Source of the DNA: Amycolatopsis lurida
GTDB lineage: Bacteria > Actinomycetota > Actinomycetes > Mycobacteriales > Pseudonocardiaceae
Direction of reading: 5' to 3'
NCBI RefSeq assembly: GCF_900105055.1
Contig: NZ_FNTA01000004.1
Location: forward strand, 3,627,501 to 3,691,500
DNA length: 64,000 bases
Position 1 is the stretch's first letter. Each line of letters opens with the position of its first letter. The notes under the pieces are model-generated. The model was not told where the DNA came from. It made no database searches and saw nothing but the letters and a program-made list of their open reading frames with translations. Position numbers and translations under genes: made by a program. This document shows positions 8,005-16,593 of this stretch, in pieces.

Positions 8005-11000
8005 ATGGCGAATCCGCTGGTCGCTGAGCGTCAGGACTCCACCAAGGCGCACTCCGGTGTCCCGCTGCTGGAATCGGCGATCGACCTCAAGGAAGGCATC
8101 GAAAAGGGCGACTGGGCCGCGGTCGCGATGGGCGCCGTCGGGACGGCTCTCGACGCGCTGTCGATGGCCATGGACCCGTTCGGTTCGATCCTCGCCGCGG
8201 GTGTCGGCTGGTTGCTCGAACACGTCGGCCCGCTCTCCGACGCGCTCGACGCCCTGACCGGCGACGCCGATCAGATCAAGGCACAGGCCGAGACCTGGTC
8301 CAATATCGCCAAGGAGCTCGGCGCCATCGGCACGGATCTGACCGACCTGGTCAAGGCCGACCTGCGGACGTGGGCGGGCGACGCCGCGGACCGCTACCGC
8401 GAACGGTCACAGGACACGGTCACCGTGCTCACCGCCGCGCAGAAGGGTTGCGAGGGCGCGTCCAGCGGCGTCAAGACCGCGGGCGAGGTCGTCGCCGCCG
8501 TCCGCACCCTGGTCCGCGACATCATCGCCGAACTCGTCGGCCACCTCATCAGCTGGGCGCTGCAGGTGCTGTTCACCCTCGGCATCGGCCTGACCTGGGT
8601 GGTGCCGCAGGTGGTGACCGCGGTCGCCAAGACCGCTTCGAAGATCGCCGACCTCACCACCAAGCTCGTCAAGGCGCTCAAGGGCCTGATGCCGCTGCTC
8701 AAGAAGGCCGACACGCTCTTCGACGACGCCGCCAAGGCCCTGCGCAAGCTGCAAAGCGGCAAGGTGGACGCGCCGCCACCGCCCAAGACCAAGGGCGGCA
8801 ACGACCGCGGGATCGACGAGGGCACCAGCGGTTCCAGCGCCGACGGCAACGGCAAACCGGGCGGCGGCAACGACGGCCCCGCCCACGACAAGAGCACCAA
8901 CACCAAGAGCGACAACGACCAGACGAACACCAGCGGCACCGGCGGTGGTGGCGGCACCCGCGACCGGGGCGGCAACACCGACACCACCAAGAAGGACGGC
9001 AACGGCGACCGCTCGACGTCGTCGGATTCCAAGAACTACTGCGGCGACCCCGTCGACGTCGCGACCGGCGAAGTCGTCATGAAGCAGATCGACGTGATCC
9101 TGCCCGGTGACGCGGGCGATCTCGAACTCTCCCGCACCCATCTGTCGTCCTACACCGCCGGCCGCTGGTTCGGTCCATCTTGGACGTCCACAATGGATCA
9201 ACGGCTGGCGGTCCACGGCGACTGTGTCCTGTTCTACGCCGAAGACGGCATGGTGCTGACCTATCCCGTCCCGGCGGGTGGACCCGTCCTTCCAGTGCAG
9301 GGCCCACGGCACCGGCTGCGCCGCGCGGCGGACGGCTACCGGCTGTCGATGGGCGACCGCGAGCTGCTCTTCGCCGGCGCGGGCCGGATCCTGCCGCTCA
9401 CGGCCATCGAGCAGAACGGCGTCCGCACCGAATTCGCTTACGCGGCCGACGGCACGCCCGCGCGGCTCCGCCGTGCCGACGGCGTCGAACTCGCGATCGG
9501 CACCGCGAACGGGCGGATCGTCGCGCTCGGCGCGCCGGGACAGCCGCCGCTGGTGCGCTTCTCGTACAACCGGCTCGGCCAGCTGAGCACCGTCATGGAC
9601 TACGCGGGCCGCCCCATGACCCTCGACTACGACTTCGGGCACCGGCTCGTCGGCTGGAAGGACCGCACGGGGACTTGGTACCGCTACGTCTACGACGACG
9701 CCGGGCGCTGTGTGCGCGCCGTCGGGGCGAGCGGCTACTACAACGCGACGTTCGCCTACGAACCCGGCACGACCCGGCACACCGACGCCGACGGCCACAC
9801 GTGGACGTACCGCCTCAACGACGCCAGGCAGCTGGTCGAACGCGTCGATCCGCTCGGCAACTCCCAGCGCTACTCCTGGAACCGGCGCGACGAGCTGCTG
9901 TCCACAGTGGACGAACTCGGCCGGGAGACCGGCTACGAGTACGACGAAGACGGCGATTTGGTCGCCGTCCACCGTCCCGGCGGATCGACGGTGCTGTTGA
10001 CGCACGCCGAGGGCGAAGTGCGGCTCTCGGCGGGCGACGTCCAGCGCGTGGTCCCCGCGTTCGACCCGGCCACCACCCTGGTCGGCACCGGGATGCCGGT
10101 GGAGATCCCGGACGCGCCCGACCCGCTCACCGACGCCCCCGTGACGGACCGTCCCGGCGACCGCGACCTGTTCGGCCGCCCCCGCCTCGCGTACACGGCC
10201 TCCGGTGGCGCGGCGAGGCTCGGCTGGACGGCCGACGGGCGCCGTGCCTGGCGGCTCGGCCCCGACGGCGGCCGCGAGACGTGGGTGCACGACGCCGAAG
10301 GCCACGTCGTCGAGCACCGCGACGCGGCGGGTGCCGCGCGGCGCCGCAAGTACGGCCCGTTCGGCCTCGTCCTGGAAGAGACCGACGCCGCGGGCGCGCG
10401 GACGCTGTTCACCTACGACGGTGAACTGCGGCTCACCTCGGTGACCAACCCGAACGGCCGCACCTGGCGCTACGTCCGCGACGCCGCGGGCAGGCTCGTC
10501 GAGGAGATCGACTACGAGGGCCGCCGGATCGGCTACGCCTACGACGCGGCGGGACAACTGCTTCGCATGACCAGCAGTACGGGTGAAGCGACCGAGTACG
10601 ACTACGACGTCGGGGGCAACGTCGTGGCGAGGCGTACCCCGGACGACGTCACGCGGTACGAATACGACGCGCTCGGCAGGATGACCGTCGCCGAGAACAG
10701 CGAGTCGCGGGTCGAGATGGTCCATGACGACGGGGACCGGGTCGTCGTCGACACGATCAACGGGCTCGGGGTGTGCTGGCGCCACGACGGCGACGTGCTC
10801 GTCCGGCGGACATCGTCCGGTGTGGACAGTGAGTGGCGGTTCACCGGCGAAGGACTGCCGCGGTCGCTGCGGATCGCCGGCCACGAAGTCGAGTTCGGCT
10901 ACGACGACGCCGGGCGGGAGGTCACGCGCAGCGTCGACGGCACCGTGGTGCTCCGGCGGCGCTTCGATGCGGAAGACCGGCTCGCCGAAGAGCACATCTC

Positions 11001-12447
11001 GGGCGTCGGGCAGCGCGTCTACGGCTACCGGCCCGACGGCAGGCTCGCCGCCGTCGACGACGCGATCCGGCCTTGGCGGCTCACCTTCGACACCGCAGGC
11101 CGGGTCAGCGAAGCGCGCGGTCCGGCCGGGGTCGAACGGTTCACCCACGACGCCGCGGGGACCATCGCCATCGACGAGGACGTCTACAGCGGCGACGAGC
11201 GGGGCCGGGTCGTCGCGGATCAGTCCTGCGCCTACGAGTGGGACCACCTCGACCGGCTGCGCTCCGTGCGCACCCCCGACGGCGCGTTCTGGACCTACCA
11301 CTACGACCCGCTCGGGCGGCGGTTCGCCAAACGCCGCTGGCTGATCGACCAGGAGGGGGAAGCCGAGCTCACGCACGACGTCCGCTTCCTGTGGAGCGGG
11401 ATGACCGTGGTCGAGCGGATGGATTACGACCCCGCCGACGAGTCCTACCGGCTTCTGACCTGGGAACGCTACGACGACGACCGCCCCGTCGTGCAGATCG
11501 AGCGCACGGGCGCCCTCGAGGACGCCGTGTTCCGGGCCGTGATCACGTCGCCCGCGGGAACGCCGACCGAACTGCTGGACGAACACGGCACGCTGGTCTG
11601 GCAGGACCGCAGCAGTTTCTGGGGTGTGCCGCTGCCCGGCGCCGACACCGCCTCGATGCCGCTGGCGTTCCCCGGCCAGCACCGCGACGAGGAAACCGGG
11701 CTGCACTACAACGTCTTCCGGTACTACGACCCCAGGACCTCGCGCTACCTCAGCCAGGACCCGCTCGGCCTCGCCGCCGCGCCGAACCCCGTCGGCTACG
11801 TCGACCAGCCGCTGCTCATCGGCGACCCGCTCGGTCTCGTCCCGCCCTGCGGGCGGAGCGGTCCGGGCAGCCAGCAGCGACCTCAGCCGGTCGGGCCCAG
11901 CGGACAACCCCAACCCTTGCGGAGGAGCCCGAGGAAGCCTCCCATCGACGTCGACAAGATGTCGAAGGAGGAGTTCGAGAAGTTCAAGCCGAAACTCGAC
12001 CAGATCCTGAAGGCGGACAAGCACTTCTTCTGGTCCGGTGGCACCAAGAAACGCAAGCGTGGCGAAGAGGACGAGTACCTCGGCTCGGTCGAGGAGAAGG
12101 CCACCAAGATCGCGAAGCAGAACGGCGGCAACACCCTCGAGGGAACCCTCAAGGACAACAACATCAAGATGCCCGGGTGGATCAACGACCCCAACGATCC
12201 GAGGAAGCCGCTCGTCCAGGAGAAATGGGACTACGTCTCCGAAACCTTCGCCAAGAACTCCAACAAGGACACGCACGTGGTCTTCCCCTACTGGCCGGGC
12301 AAGGGACACGACGTCTACCCGCATCGCCGCGAGGACAACGTGTTCGACGTGACCGAGTACCCGCGGCTCGAAAAGATGGGGATCGACCACATCACCAAGC
12401 ACAACGCGGAAACCGGGCACACGCGCCCGTACCGGCACACCAAGTGA
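8005..12447 (+). CDS. Rhs polymorphic toxin with WXG-type N-terminus and CD38-like C-terminal domain
   Basis: A 1480-residue protein. Residues 1-260 are helical, with a W-x-G turn (TWAGDAADRYRER) as in type VII secretion substrates. A Gly/Asn/Lys-rich linker follows (about 265-340), then a DUF6531-like start (YCGDPVDVATGEVV, about 345) and some 20 YD/RHS repeats. The Rhs core ends at YLSQDPLGL and DPLGLVPPC (about 1245-1280). The variable tip (about 1283-1480) contains FFWSGG (W1343), NTLEGTL (E1379), EKWDYVSETFA (W1408) and FDVTEYP (E1451). This is the order of the four catalytic residues (Trp, Glu, Trp, Glu) of CD38/ADP-ribosyl cyclases, so an NAD-cleaving toxin is inferred. No immunity gene follows. 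The start ATG has the ribosome site AGGAAAG. Confidence 0.85.
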   Translation: MANPLVAERQDSTKAHSGVPLLESAIDLKEGIEKGDWAAVAMGAVGTALDALSMAMDPFGSILAAGVGWLLEHVGPLSDALDALTGDADQIKAQAETWSNIAKELGAIGTDLTDLVKADLRTWAGDAADRYRERSQDTVTVLTAAQKGCEGASSGVKTAGEVVAAVRTLVRDIIAELVGHLISWALQVLFTLGIGLTWVVPQVVTAVAKTASKIADLTTKLVKALKGLMPLLKKADTLFDDAAKALRKLQSGKVDAPPPPKTKGGNDRGIDEGTSGSSADGNGKPGGGNDGPAHDKSTNTKSDNDQTNTSGTGGGGGTRDRGGNTDTTKKDGNGDRSTSSDSKNYCGDPVDVATGEVVMKQIDVILPGDAGDLELSRTHLSSYTAGRWFGPSWTSTMDQRLAVHGDCVLFYAEDGMVLTYPVPAGGPVLPVQGPRHRLRRAADGYRLSMGDRELLFAGAGRILPLTAIEQNGVRTEFAYAADGTPARLRRADGVELAIGTANGRIVALGAPGQPPLVRFSYNRLGQLSTVMDYAGRPMTLDYDFGHRLVGWKDRTGTWYRYVYDDAGRCVRAVGASGYYNATFAYEPGTTRHTDADGHTWTYRLNDARQLVERVDPLGNSQRYSWNRRDELLSTVDELGRETGYEYDEDGDLVAVHRPGGSTVLLTHAEGEVRLSAGDVQRVVPAFDPATTLVGTGMPVEIPDAPDPLTDAPVTDRPGDRDLFGRPRLAYTASGGAARLGWTADGRRAWRLGPDGGRETWVHDAEGHVVEHRDAAGAARRRKYGPFGLVLEETDAAGARTLFTYDGELRLTSVTNPNGRTWRYVRDAAGRLVEEIDYEGRRIGYAYDAAGQLLRMTSSTGEATEYDYDVGGNVVARRTPDDVTRYEYDALGRMTVAENSESRVEMVHDDGDRVVVDTINGLGVCWRHDGDVLVRRTSSGVDSEWRFTGEGLPRSLRIAGHEVEFGYDDAGREVTRSVDGTVVLRRRFDAEDRLAEEHISGVGQRVYGYRPDGRLAAVDDAIRPWRLTFDTAGRVSEARGPAGVERFTHDAAGTIAIDEDVYSGDERGRVVADQSCAYEWDHLDRLRSVRTPDGAFWTYHYDPLGRRFAKRRWLIDQEGEAELTHDVRFLWSGMTVVERMDYDPADESYRLLTWERYDDDRPVVQIERTGALEDAVFRAVITSPAGTPTELLDEHGTLVWQDRSSFWGVPLPGADTASMPLAFPGQHRDEETGLHYNVFRYYDPRTSRYLSQDPLGLAAAPNPVGYVDQPLLIGDPLGLVPPCGRSGPGSQQRPQPVGPSGQPQPLRRSPRKPPIDVDKMSKEEFEKFKPKLDQILKADKHFFWSGGTKKRKRGEEDEYLGSVEEKATKIAKQNGGNTLEGTLKDNNIKMPGWINDPNDPRKPLVQEKWDYVSETFAKNSNKDTHVVFPYWPGKGHDVYPHRREDNVFDVTEYPRLEKMGIDHITKHNAETGHTRPYRHTK

Positions 12448-12467
12448 CGTTGCCCCCGCTCACCGGA

Positions 12468-12481
12468 TTTGGTATACCAAA
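12468..12481. promoter_or_regulatory. Perfect palindromic operator before the amidohydrolase
   Basis: TTTGGTATACCAAA is a perfect 14-bp palindrome 26 bp upstream of the GTG start. The TGGTATACCA core is characteristic of sites bound by FadR/FCD-type GntR repressors. No GntR gene lies nearby. Confidence 0.55.
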
Positions 12482-12507
12482 GGAAGTCCGGCGAGAAAGG
12501 TGCCCCC

Positions 12508-13716
12508 GTGTTGATCCGTGACGTCCGCCCCTGGGGTGGACAGCGCAGCGACGTCGAGGTGGCCGACGGCCGGATCACCGCGGTGCGGCCGCACGATCCC
12601 GCCGCCGCGCCGTCGGCGGACACGGTCGAAGGGCGCGGACGACTGCTGTTCCCGTCGTTCAGTGACGTGCACGTCCACCTGGACTCGACGCGGATCGGGC
12701 TGCCGTTCCGGCCGCACACCGGCGCGCCGGGTGTCTGGGCGATGATGCTGAACGACCGCGAGAACTGGCGGAACGCCGAGGTCCCGCTGCCCGAACGCGT
12801 CGCCGGGACGCTGGAGCGCATGATCGCGAACGGCACCACCCGCGTGCGCACGTACGCGCAGGTGGACGTCGATTGCCGGCTCGAAAAGCTCGACGCCGTC
12901 CTCGCCGCGAAGGAACGCTTCGCCAAGCACGCGGACGTCGAAATCATGGCGTTCCCGCAGGCCGGGATCCTGCGCGAGCCCGGCACCGTGGACGTGCTGG
13001 AGGCTTCGCTGCGCTCGGGCGCCACGGTCGTCGGCGGGATCGACCCGTGCTCGCTGGACAAGGACCCGAAGGGACATCTCGACGTCGTGTTCGGGCTCGC
13101 CGAGAAGTACGGCGTCGAGGTGGACATCCACCTGCACGAACCCGGCCACCTCGGGGTGTTCTCGACCGACCTGGTGATCGAGCGGGTCCGCGCGCTGGAC
13201 ATGCGCGGCAAGGTGACCCTGTCGCACGCGTACGAACTGGGCTCGATCTCGGAATCGGTGAGCCGCCGCCTGATCGACACGTTCGCCGAACTGGACATCG
13301 CGATGGCGACCGTCGCGCCGTCCACCGACGGGCAGCTGTCGCTCGCGGACCTCACGACCGCGGGGGTGCGCGTCGGCCTCGGCGAGGACGGCCAGCGGGA
13401 CTACTGGAGCCCGTACGGCAACTGCGACCTGCTCGACCGCACCTGGCAACTCGCCTTCACCCACGGTTTCCGCCGCGACGACCTGATCGAGCTGGCGCTG
13501 GCCGTCGCGACGATGGGCGGCGCGTCGATCATGAGCCACGACGTCCCGCGGCTGGCGGGTATCGGCGACCGGCCGGGGGTGGCCGTGGGCGACCGCGCCG
13601 ACCTGGTGCTGGTGGACGGCGAGACCCCGACGAGCGCGGTGATGGACCGCGGCAAGGACCGCACGGTGCTGCACGACGGCGTCGTCGTGGCGGACGGGCT
13701 TTCGGTGCTCGGGTAA
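12508..13716 (+). CDS. Amidohydrolase-family protein (cytosine deaminase-like)
   Basis: A 402-residue metal-dependent hydrolase of the amidohydrolase superfamily, cytosine-deaminase/isopropylammelide branch. Metal ligands are visible as HxH in FSDVHVHLDS (about residue 53), a His in VDIHLHEPGH, a His in VTLSHAYELG and an Asp in VGLGEDGQRD. The C-terminal GVAVGDRADLVLVDGE closes the small beta-sandwich. The substrate is likely a cyclic amide or amino-heterocycle. The start is GTG at 12508 (or TTG at 12511) after GAGAAAGG. A GntR-type operator immediately upstream suggests substrate-induced expression. Confidence 0.8.
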   Translation: MLIRDVRPWGGQRSDVEVADGRITAVRPHDPAAAPSADTVEGRGRLLFPSFSDVHVHLDSTRIGLPFRPHTGAPGVWAMMLNDRENWRNAEVPLPERVAGTLERMIANGTTRVRTYAQVDVDCRLEKLDAVLAAKERFAKHADVEIMAFPQAGILREPGTVDVLEASLRSGATVVGGIDPCSLDKDPKGHLDVVFGLAEKYGVEVDIHLHEPGHLGVFSTDLVIERVRALDMRGKVTLSHAYELGSISESVSRRLIDTFAELDIAMATVAPSTDGQLSLADLTTAGVRVGLGEDGQRDYWSPYGNCDLLDRTWQLAFTHGFRRDDLIELALAVATMGGASIMSHDVPRLAGIGDRPGVAVGDRADLVLVDGETPTSAVMDRGKDRTVLHDGVVVADGLSVLG

Positions 13717-13787
13717 ACCGCTGGCGCGCGATGGCGGCCGCTGCTAACTTGCCGGAGGCCGTGCGAACGAACGAGGAGGTGGTACCC

Positions 13788-13838
13788 GTGGACATTCCGA
13801 CCAGGGTGCTCCCCTCAGGGGTCACGGCCGGGCGATAG
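13788..13838 (+). CDS. Putative 16-residue leader peptide
   Basis: A strong Shine-Dalgarno (GAGGAGGT) seven bases before GTG at 13788 opens a 16-codon frame, MDIPTRVLPSGVTAGR, ending TAG at 13838, 46 bp before the hydrolase ATG. A -10-like TAACTT (13745-13750) is upstream. The frame overlaps two alternative hairpins (4 bp and 9 bp). This is the arrangement of a translation-controlled attenuator. The peptide has no run of a single amino acid, so drug- or product-dependent ribosome stalling fits better than amino-acid sensing. The function is inferred. Confidence 0.5.
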   Translation: MDIPTRVLPSGVTAGR

Positions 13839-13854
13839 GTCGTCCGGGAGCGCC
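13805..13854 (+). promoter_or_regulatory. Alternative hairpins of a possible attenuator
   Basis: GGTGCTCCC (13805-13813) pairs with GGGAGCGCC (13846-13854), nine pairs with one G-U. Nested in the left arm, CCCC (13811-13814) can instead pair with GGGG (13818-13821) around a TCA loop. The two folds exclude each other. A ribosome stalled on the leader peptide would decide between them. TTT follows the long stem. Confidence 0.4.
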
Positions 13855-13884
13855 GTTTCACGAGCACTCCCGAAAGGCACGACC

Positions 13885-14610
13885 ATGCACTTCACTTCCG
13901 AACGACGCCTCGAAGGCGCCCTCGATCGCGAATTCACCCTCGGCGACATCCCCGGAATCCTGTGGACGCCCGAATCGGCGGCACCGGCCCCACTGATCCT
14001 GATGGGGCACCCGGGCGGACTCGGCAAGATGTATCCCCGGCTCGCGGCCAGGGCCCGGGCCTGCACGGCGGAGGGCTACGCCGCGGCCACCATCGAACTC
14101 CCCGGAGCCGGTGACCGGCCCCGCTTCCCCGCCGTCGACGAAGCCCGCGCAGATCTGCAGCGCGCGCTTAAGGCAGGCGAGCCGGTCAGCGACGACATCG
14201 TCGACCGGCTCGTCCTCCCGCTGGCCGAAACGGCGGTCCCGGAATGGCGGGCCACCTTGGACGCCCTCCTCGCGCTACCCGGAATCGGCGGTCCGGTCGG
14301 GTTCTCGGGCGGGGTGATCGCCATCGCCACGCGGCTCGCAGTGGTCGAACCCCGGATCGCGGCCGCCGTCCTGTTCGCCGGAAGCTACGTGCCCCGCAGC
14401 ATCCTCGAAGAGGCCCGGCAGGTCACCATCCCGCTGCTGGTCCTGTTGCAGTGGGATGACGAGGGGAACGACCGGCAGCACGCCCTCGACCTGTTCGACG
14501 CCTTCGGTTCGCGGGAGAAGACGTTGCACGCCAACATGGGCGGGCACACCGGCGTCCCGCACTTCGAAGGAGACGCCGCGGGCCGGTTCATCACCCGGCA
14601 CCTGAAGTAG
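13885..14610 (+). CDS. Alpha/beta hydrolase (dienelactone-hydrolase-like esterase)
   Basis: A 241-residue cytoplasmic alpha/beta hydrolase. The oxyanion segment is LILMGHPGGLGKMYPRLA, the nucleophile elbow is VGFSGGVIA (Ser), a likely acid is the Asp in LLQWDDEGND and the catalytic His is in GGHTGVPHFE. It belongs to the family of small actinomycete dienelactone-hydrolase-like esterases of unknown substrate. The ATG at 13885 follows GAAAGGC. Its 5' leader contains a leader peptide and competing hairpins, an arrangement best known from antibiotic-resistance genes, which raises the possibility of an antibiotic-inactivating esterase. That role is inference only. Confidence 0.75.
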   Translation: MHFTSERRLEGALDREFTLGDIPGILWTPESAAPAPLILMGHPGGLGKMYPRLAARARACTAEGYAAATIELPGAGDRPRFPAVDEARADLQRALKAGEPVSDDIVDRLVLPLAETAVPEWRATLDALLALPGIGGPVGFSGGVIAIATRLAVVEPRIAAAVLFAGSYVPRSILEEARQVTIPLLVLLQWDDEGNDRQHALDLFDAFGSREKTLHANMGGHTGVPHFEGDAAGRFITRHLK

Positions 14611-14701
14611 GCCGCGGAGCCGATGTCGATTTCCGGGTGCGGCGTTCGTGGGGTAGTCGAGCGGTCGCCACGAGGGCGCCGTCACGACCACAGGAGACAC
14701 G

Positions 14702-15535
14702 ATGTCGCACCCGGAACCCGTCGCCCGCCGCATGTACGACCTGGTCGAGCCCATCGGCCTGATCCCCTACTTCGCCGACGAGTCCGATGAGGCGCTGATG
14801 GCACTCGGGCTGCGCAACCAGTGGGATGCCTACTTCGCCGGGCGGGCCGCGCCGTTCGGCCGGTCGGTGCCCGCCGAGGTGATCCACGCGATCTTCTACA
14901 ACTTCGCGCCGGGTGAGGTGGCGCGTCATCTCCCGAAGGTCTGGGAGCTGACCACACCCGAGGCGGCGCTGGCCGCCCGGGAGCGGGGATGCGTCGCGGG
15001 AATGCGGCGGATCCTCGGTGACCTCGCCGACGACCCCGGCGTCACGCGCGCCGGCGAACTCCTGCTGAAAGCGGCGACCAGCGCACCCGTGGAGGGGCGC
15101 GCCCTCTTCGCCGCCGTCCGAACGCTGCCGGTCCCGGAGGAGCCTGTGGCGCGGTTGTGGCACGCGGCCACCCTGTTGCGTGAGCACCGCGGCGACGGCC
15201 ACACCGTCGCACTGGTGGCCGAGGGCGTCGGCGGGACCGAGTGCCACGTGCTCCACGCCCTGTCCGCCGGCATCCCCGCGAACGAGTTCGGCCGGGTCTG
15301 GCATCTCCCCGCCGCGCAGCTGGCCGCGGTCGTGAACGGGATGCGCGACCGCGGCCTGATCGGGTCCGACGACCGGCTCACCGACTCGGGCCGGGCTACG
15401 AAGGAGCGCGTCGAGGCGATGACCGACCGGCTCGCGGAGGCGCCTTACAACGCCCTGAGCCCCACCGAACTCAAGAACCTTGTCGCCGACCTCGAACCGA
15501 TCTCGGCCGCCATCCGGGCCACCCTCCCGTGGTAG
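14702..15535 (+). CDS. SalK-like / SCO6745-family protein
   Basis: A 277-residue protein beginning PVARRMYDLVEPIGLIPYF, with LGLRNQWDAYFAGRAAPFG, then a C-terminal winged-helix-like region (PAAQLAAVVNGMRDRGLI, DRLTDSGRATKERVEAMTDR). This is the layout of the actinobacterial family named after SCO6745 and SalK, which fuses a helical domain to a MarR-like DNA-binding fold. The molecular role of the family is not established; some members are encoded with antibiotic or two-component loci. The ATG at 14702 follows ACAGGAGACACG. It converges with the DHFR-like gene with no gap. Confidence 0.7.
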   Translation: MSHPEPVARRMYDLVEPIGLIPYFADESDEALMALGLRNQWDAYFAGRAAPFGRSVPAEVIHAIFYNFAPGEVARHLPKVWELTTPEAALAARERGCVAGMRRILGDLADDPGVTRAGELLLKAATSAPVEGRALFAAVRTLPVPEEPVARLWHAATLLREHRGDGHTVALVAEGVGGTECHVLHALSAGIPANEFGRVWHLPAAQLAAVVNGMRDRGLIGSDDRLTDSGRATKERVEAMTDRLAEAPYNALSPTELKNLVADLEPISAAIRATLPW

Positions 15536-16090
15536 TCACCGGACGCGATAACGCAGGTGGGTGGCGGCGCCCGCGACGGGTTCACTCTGGAGGACGAGCT
15601 CGCCCAGGTGCCCGCCGAACACGGAGGTCCCCCGGCCCAGCACCACGGGGGCGAGGTGGAGGTGGACCTCGTCGAGCAGGCCCGCCGTCAGCAGCTGCCC
15701 GGCGACGTCGGCACCGAGCACGAGGACGTCCTTGTCCCCTGCCGCATCCTTGGCACGCCGGACCGAGGCCTCCAGTCCGTCGAAGGCGAACGTGCCGCCG
15801 TTGTCGCCGAGGAGGTCTTGCCTGGTCCGATGGGTGACCACGAAACCGGGGACACCCGGCCACGGAGTCCCGCCCCACGGCCGCAACCCAAGGTCGAAGG
15901 TGCGCCGGCCGATGACGGTCGCCCCGACCAGCGCGTTCACCTCCTCGAAAACGCGGGCGTCGGGCCCCGTCCCGGCCATCCATTCGTGCAGGCGTTCCCC
16001 GCCGTCGCCCATGGGCTCCTCGGCCCGGACGTTCGGCCCGGCGGTGAAGCCGTCCAGCGACATCGACACATCCAGCACCACCTTGCTCAT
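15536..16090 (-). CDS. Dihydrofolate reductase-like (RibD C-terminal) protein
   Basis: A 184-residue protein of the RibD-C/DHFR-like superfamily. It has VVLDVSMSLDGFTAGPN at the start, ATVIGRRTFDLGLRPWGG (NADPH-binding arm), DVLVLGADVAGQLLTAGL and DEVHLHLAPVVLGRGTSVF at the end. These small reductases are common in actinobacteria and their substrates are mostly unknown; true folate reduction is unlikely. The ATG at 16090 is preceded by a purine-rich site (AAGGAGG) and is preferred over longer starts. Confidence 0.85.
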   Translation of the reverse strand: MSKVVLDVSMSLDGFTAGPNVRAEEPMGDGGERLHEWMAGTGPDARVFEEVNALVGATVIGRRTFDLGLRPWGGTPWPGVPGFVVTHRTRQDLLGDNGGTFAFDGLEASVRRAKDAAGDKDVLVLGADVAGQLLTAGLLDEVHLHLAPVVLGRGTSVFGGHLGELVLQSEPVAGAATHLRYRVR

Positions 16091-16214
16091 CGCAAGGCCT
16101 CCTTCGCTCCCGTCCGGCGCTTTCGGGAGGGAGTCGGAGCGGGCGCGGCCGTCTCGACATCCACGCACGAACGCCCTTGCCCGATCCGGACAAGGGCGTT
16201 CACAGGGCGGGTTT

Positions 16215-16541
16215 TCAGCCGTCGGCGCGGAGTTCCGCGTTGACGCGCTGTGCTTCGTGGAGCTGGTCTTCGAGGGTGATGATGCGGCAGGCGGCCTCGA
16301 CGGCGGTGCCCTGATCGACCAGTTCCCGCACCCGGGCGGCCAGGCGAAGCTGGTGCCGGGAGTAGCGGCGGTGGCCGCCGGCGGAACGCTGCGGGACGAT
16401 CAGACCGGCCTCGTCGAGGCTGCGAAGGAAGCCCTGGGTGGCGCCGAGCATGTCGGCGGCCCGGCCCATCGTGTAGGCGGGGTAGTGCTCGTCATCGAAT
16501 TTGTCGGCCCCGTCGGCCGATCCGTTCTGGTCAGGGATCAT
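16215..16541 (-). CDS. Small MerR-like helix-turn-helix regulator
   Basis: A 108-residue protein. An acidic N-terminus is followed by YPAYTMGRAADMLGATQGFL, RSLDEAGLIVPQRSAGGHRR and YSRHQLRLAARVRELVDQG, a MerR/HspR-like winged helix, then a short helix ITLEDQLHEAQRVNAEL. It matches a conserved family of compact actinobacterial MerR-type proteins that lack an effector domain. The ATG follows GGAGGTGG. A perfect 14-bp terminator hairpin ends 20 bp upstream of the start, so readthrough of a long upstream leader may control expression. It would be downstream of the structured region at 16594-17200 on the same strand. Confidence 0.8.
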   Translation of the reverse strand: MIPDQNGSADGADKFDDEHYPAYTMGRAADMLGATQGFLRSLDEAGLIVPQRSAGGHRRYSRHQLRLAARVRELVDQGTAVEAACRIITLEDQLHEAQRVNAELRADG

Positions 16542-16560
16542 TCCACCTCCACATCACAAA

Positions 16561-16593
16561 GGACCCCGGGTGCCAGAACGGCACCCGGGGTCC
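16561..16593 (-). terminator. Perfect 14-bp hairpin just upstream of the MerR-like gene
   Basis: GGACCCCGGGTGCC (16561-16574) and GGCACCCGGGGTCC (16580-16593) pair completely around a 5-base loop. On the minus strand the stem is followed by TTTGTG. It ends any transcript entering from 16594-17200 and lies 20 bp before the MerR-like start codon. Confidence 0.75.

Noticed and set aside
8407..12438. 1343-codon minus-strand frame opposite the Rhs gene
   Set aside because: Composition is that of a codon-position shadow (Val/Arg/Gly/Asp runs); the plus strand has clear YD repeats.
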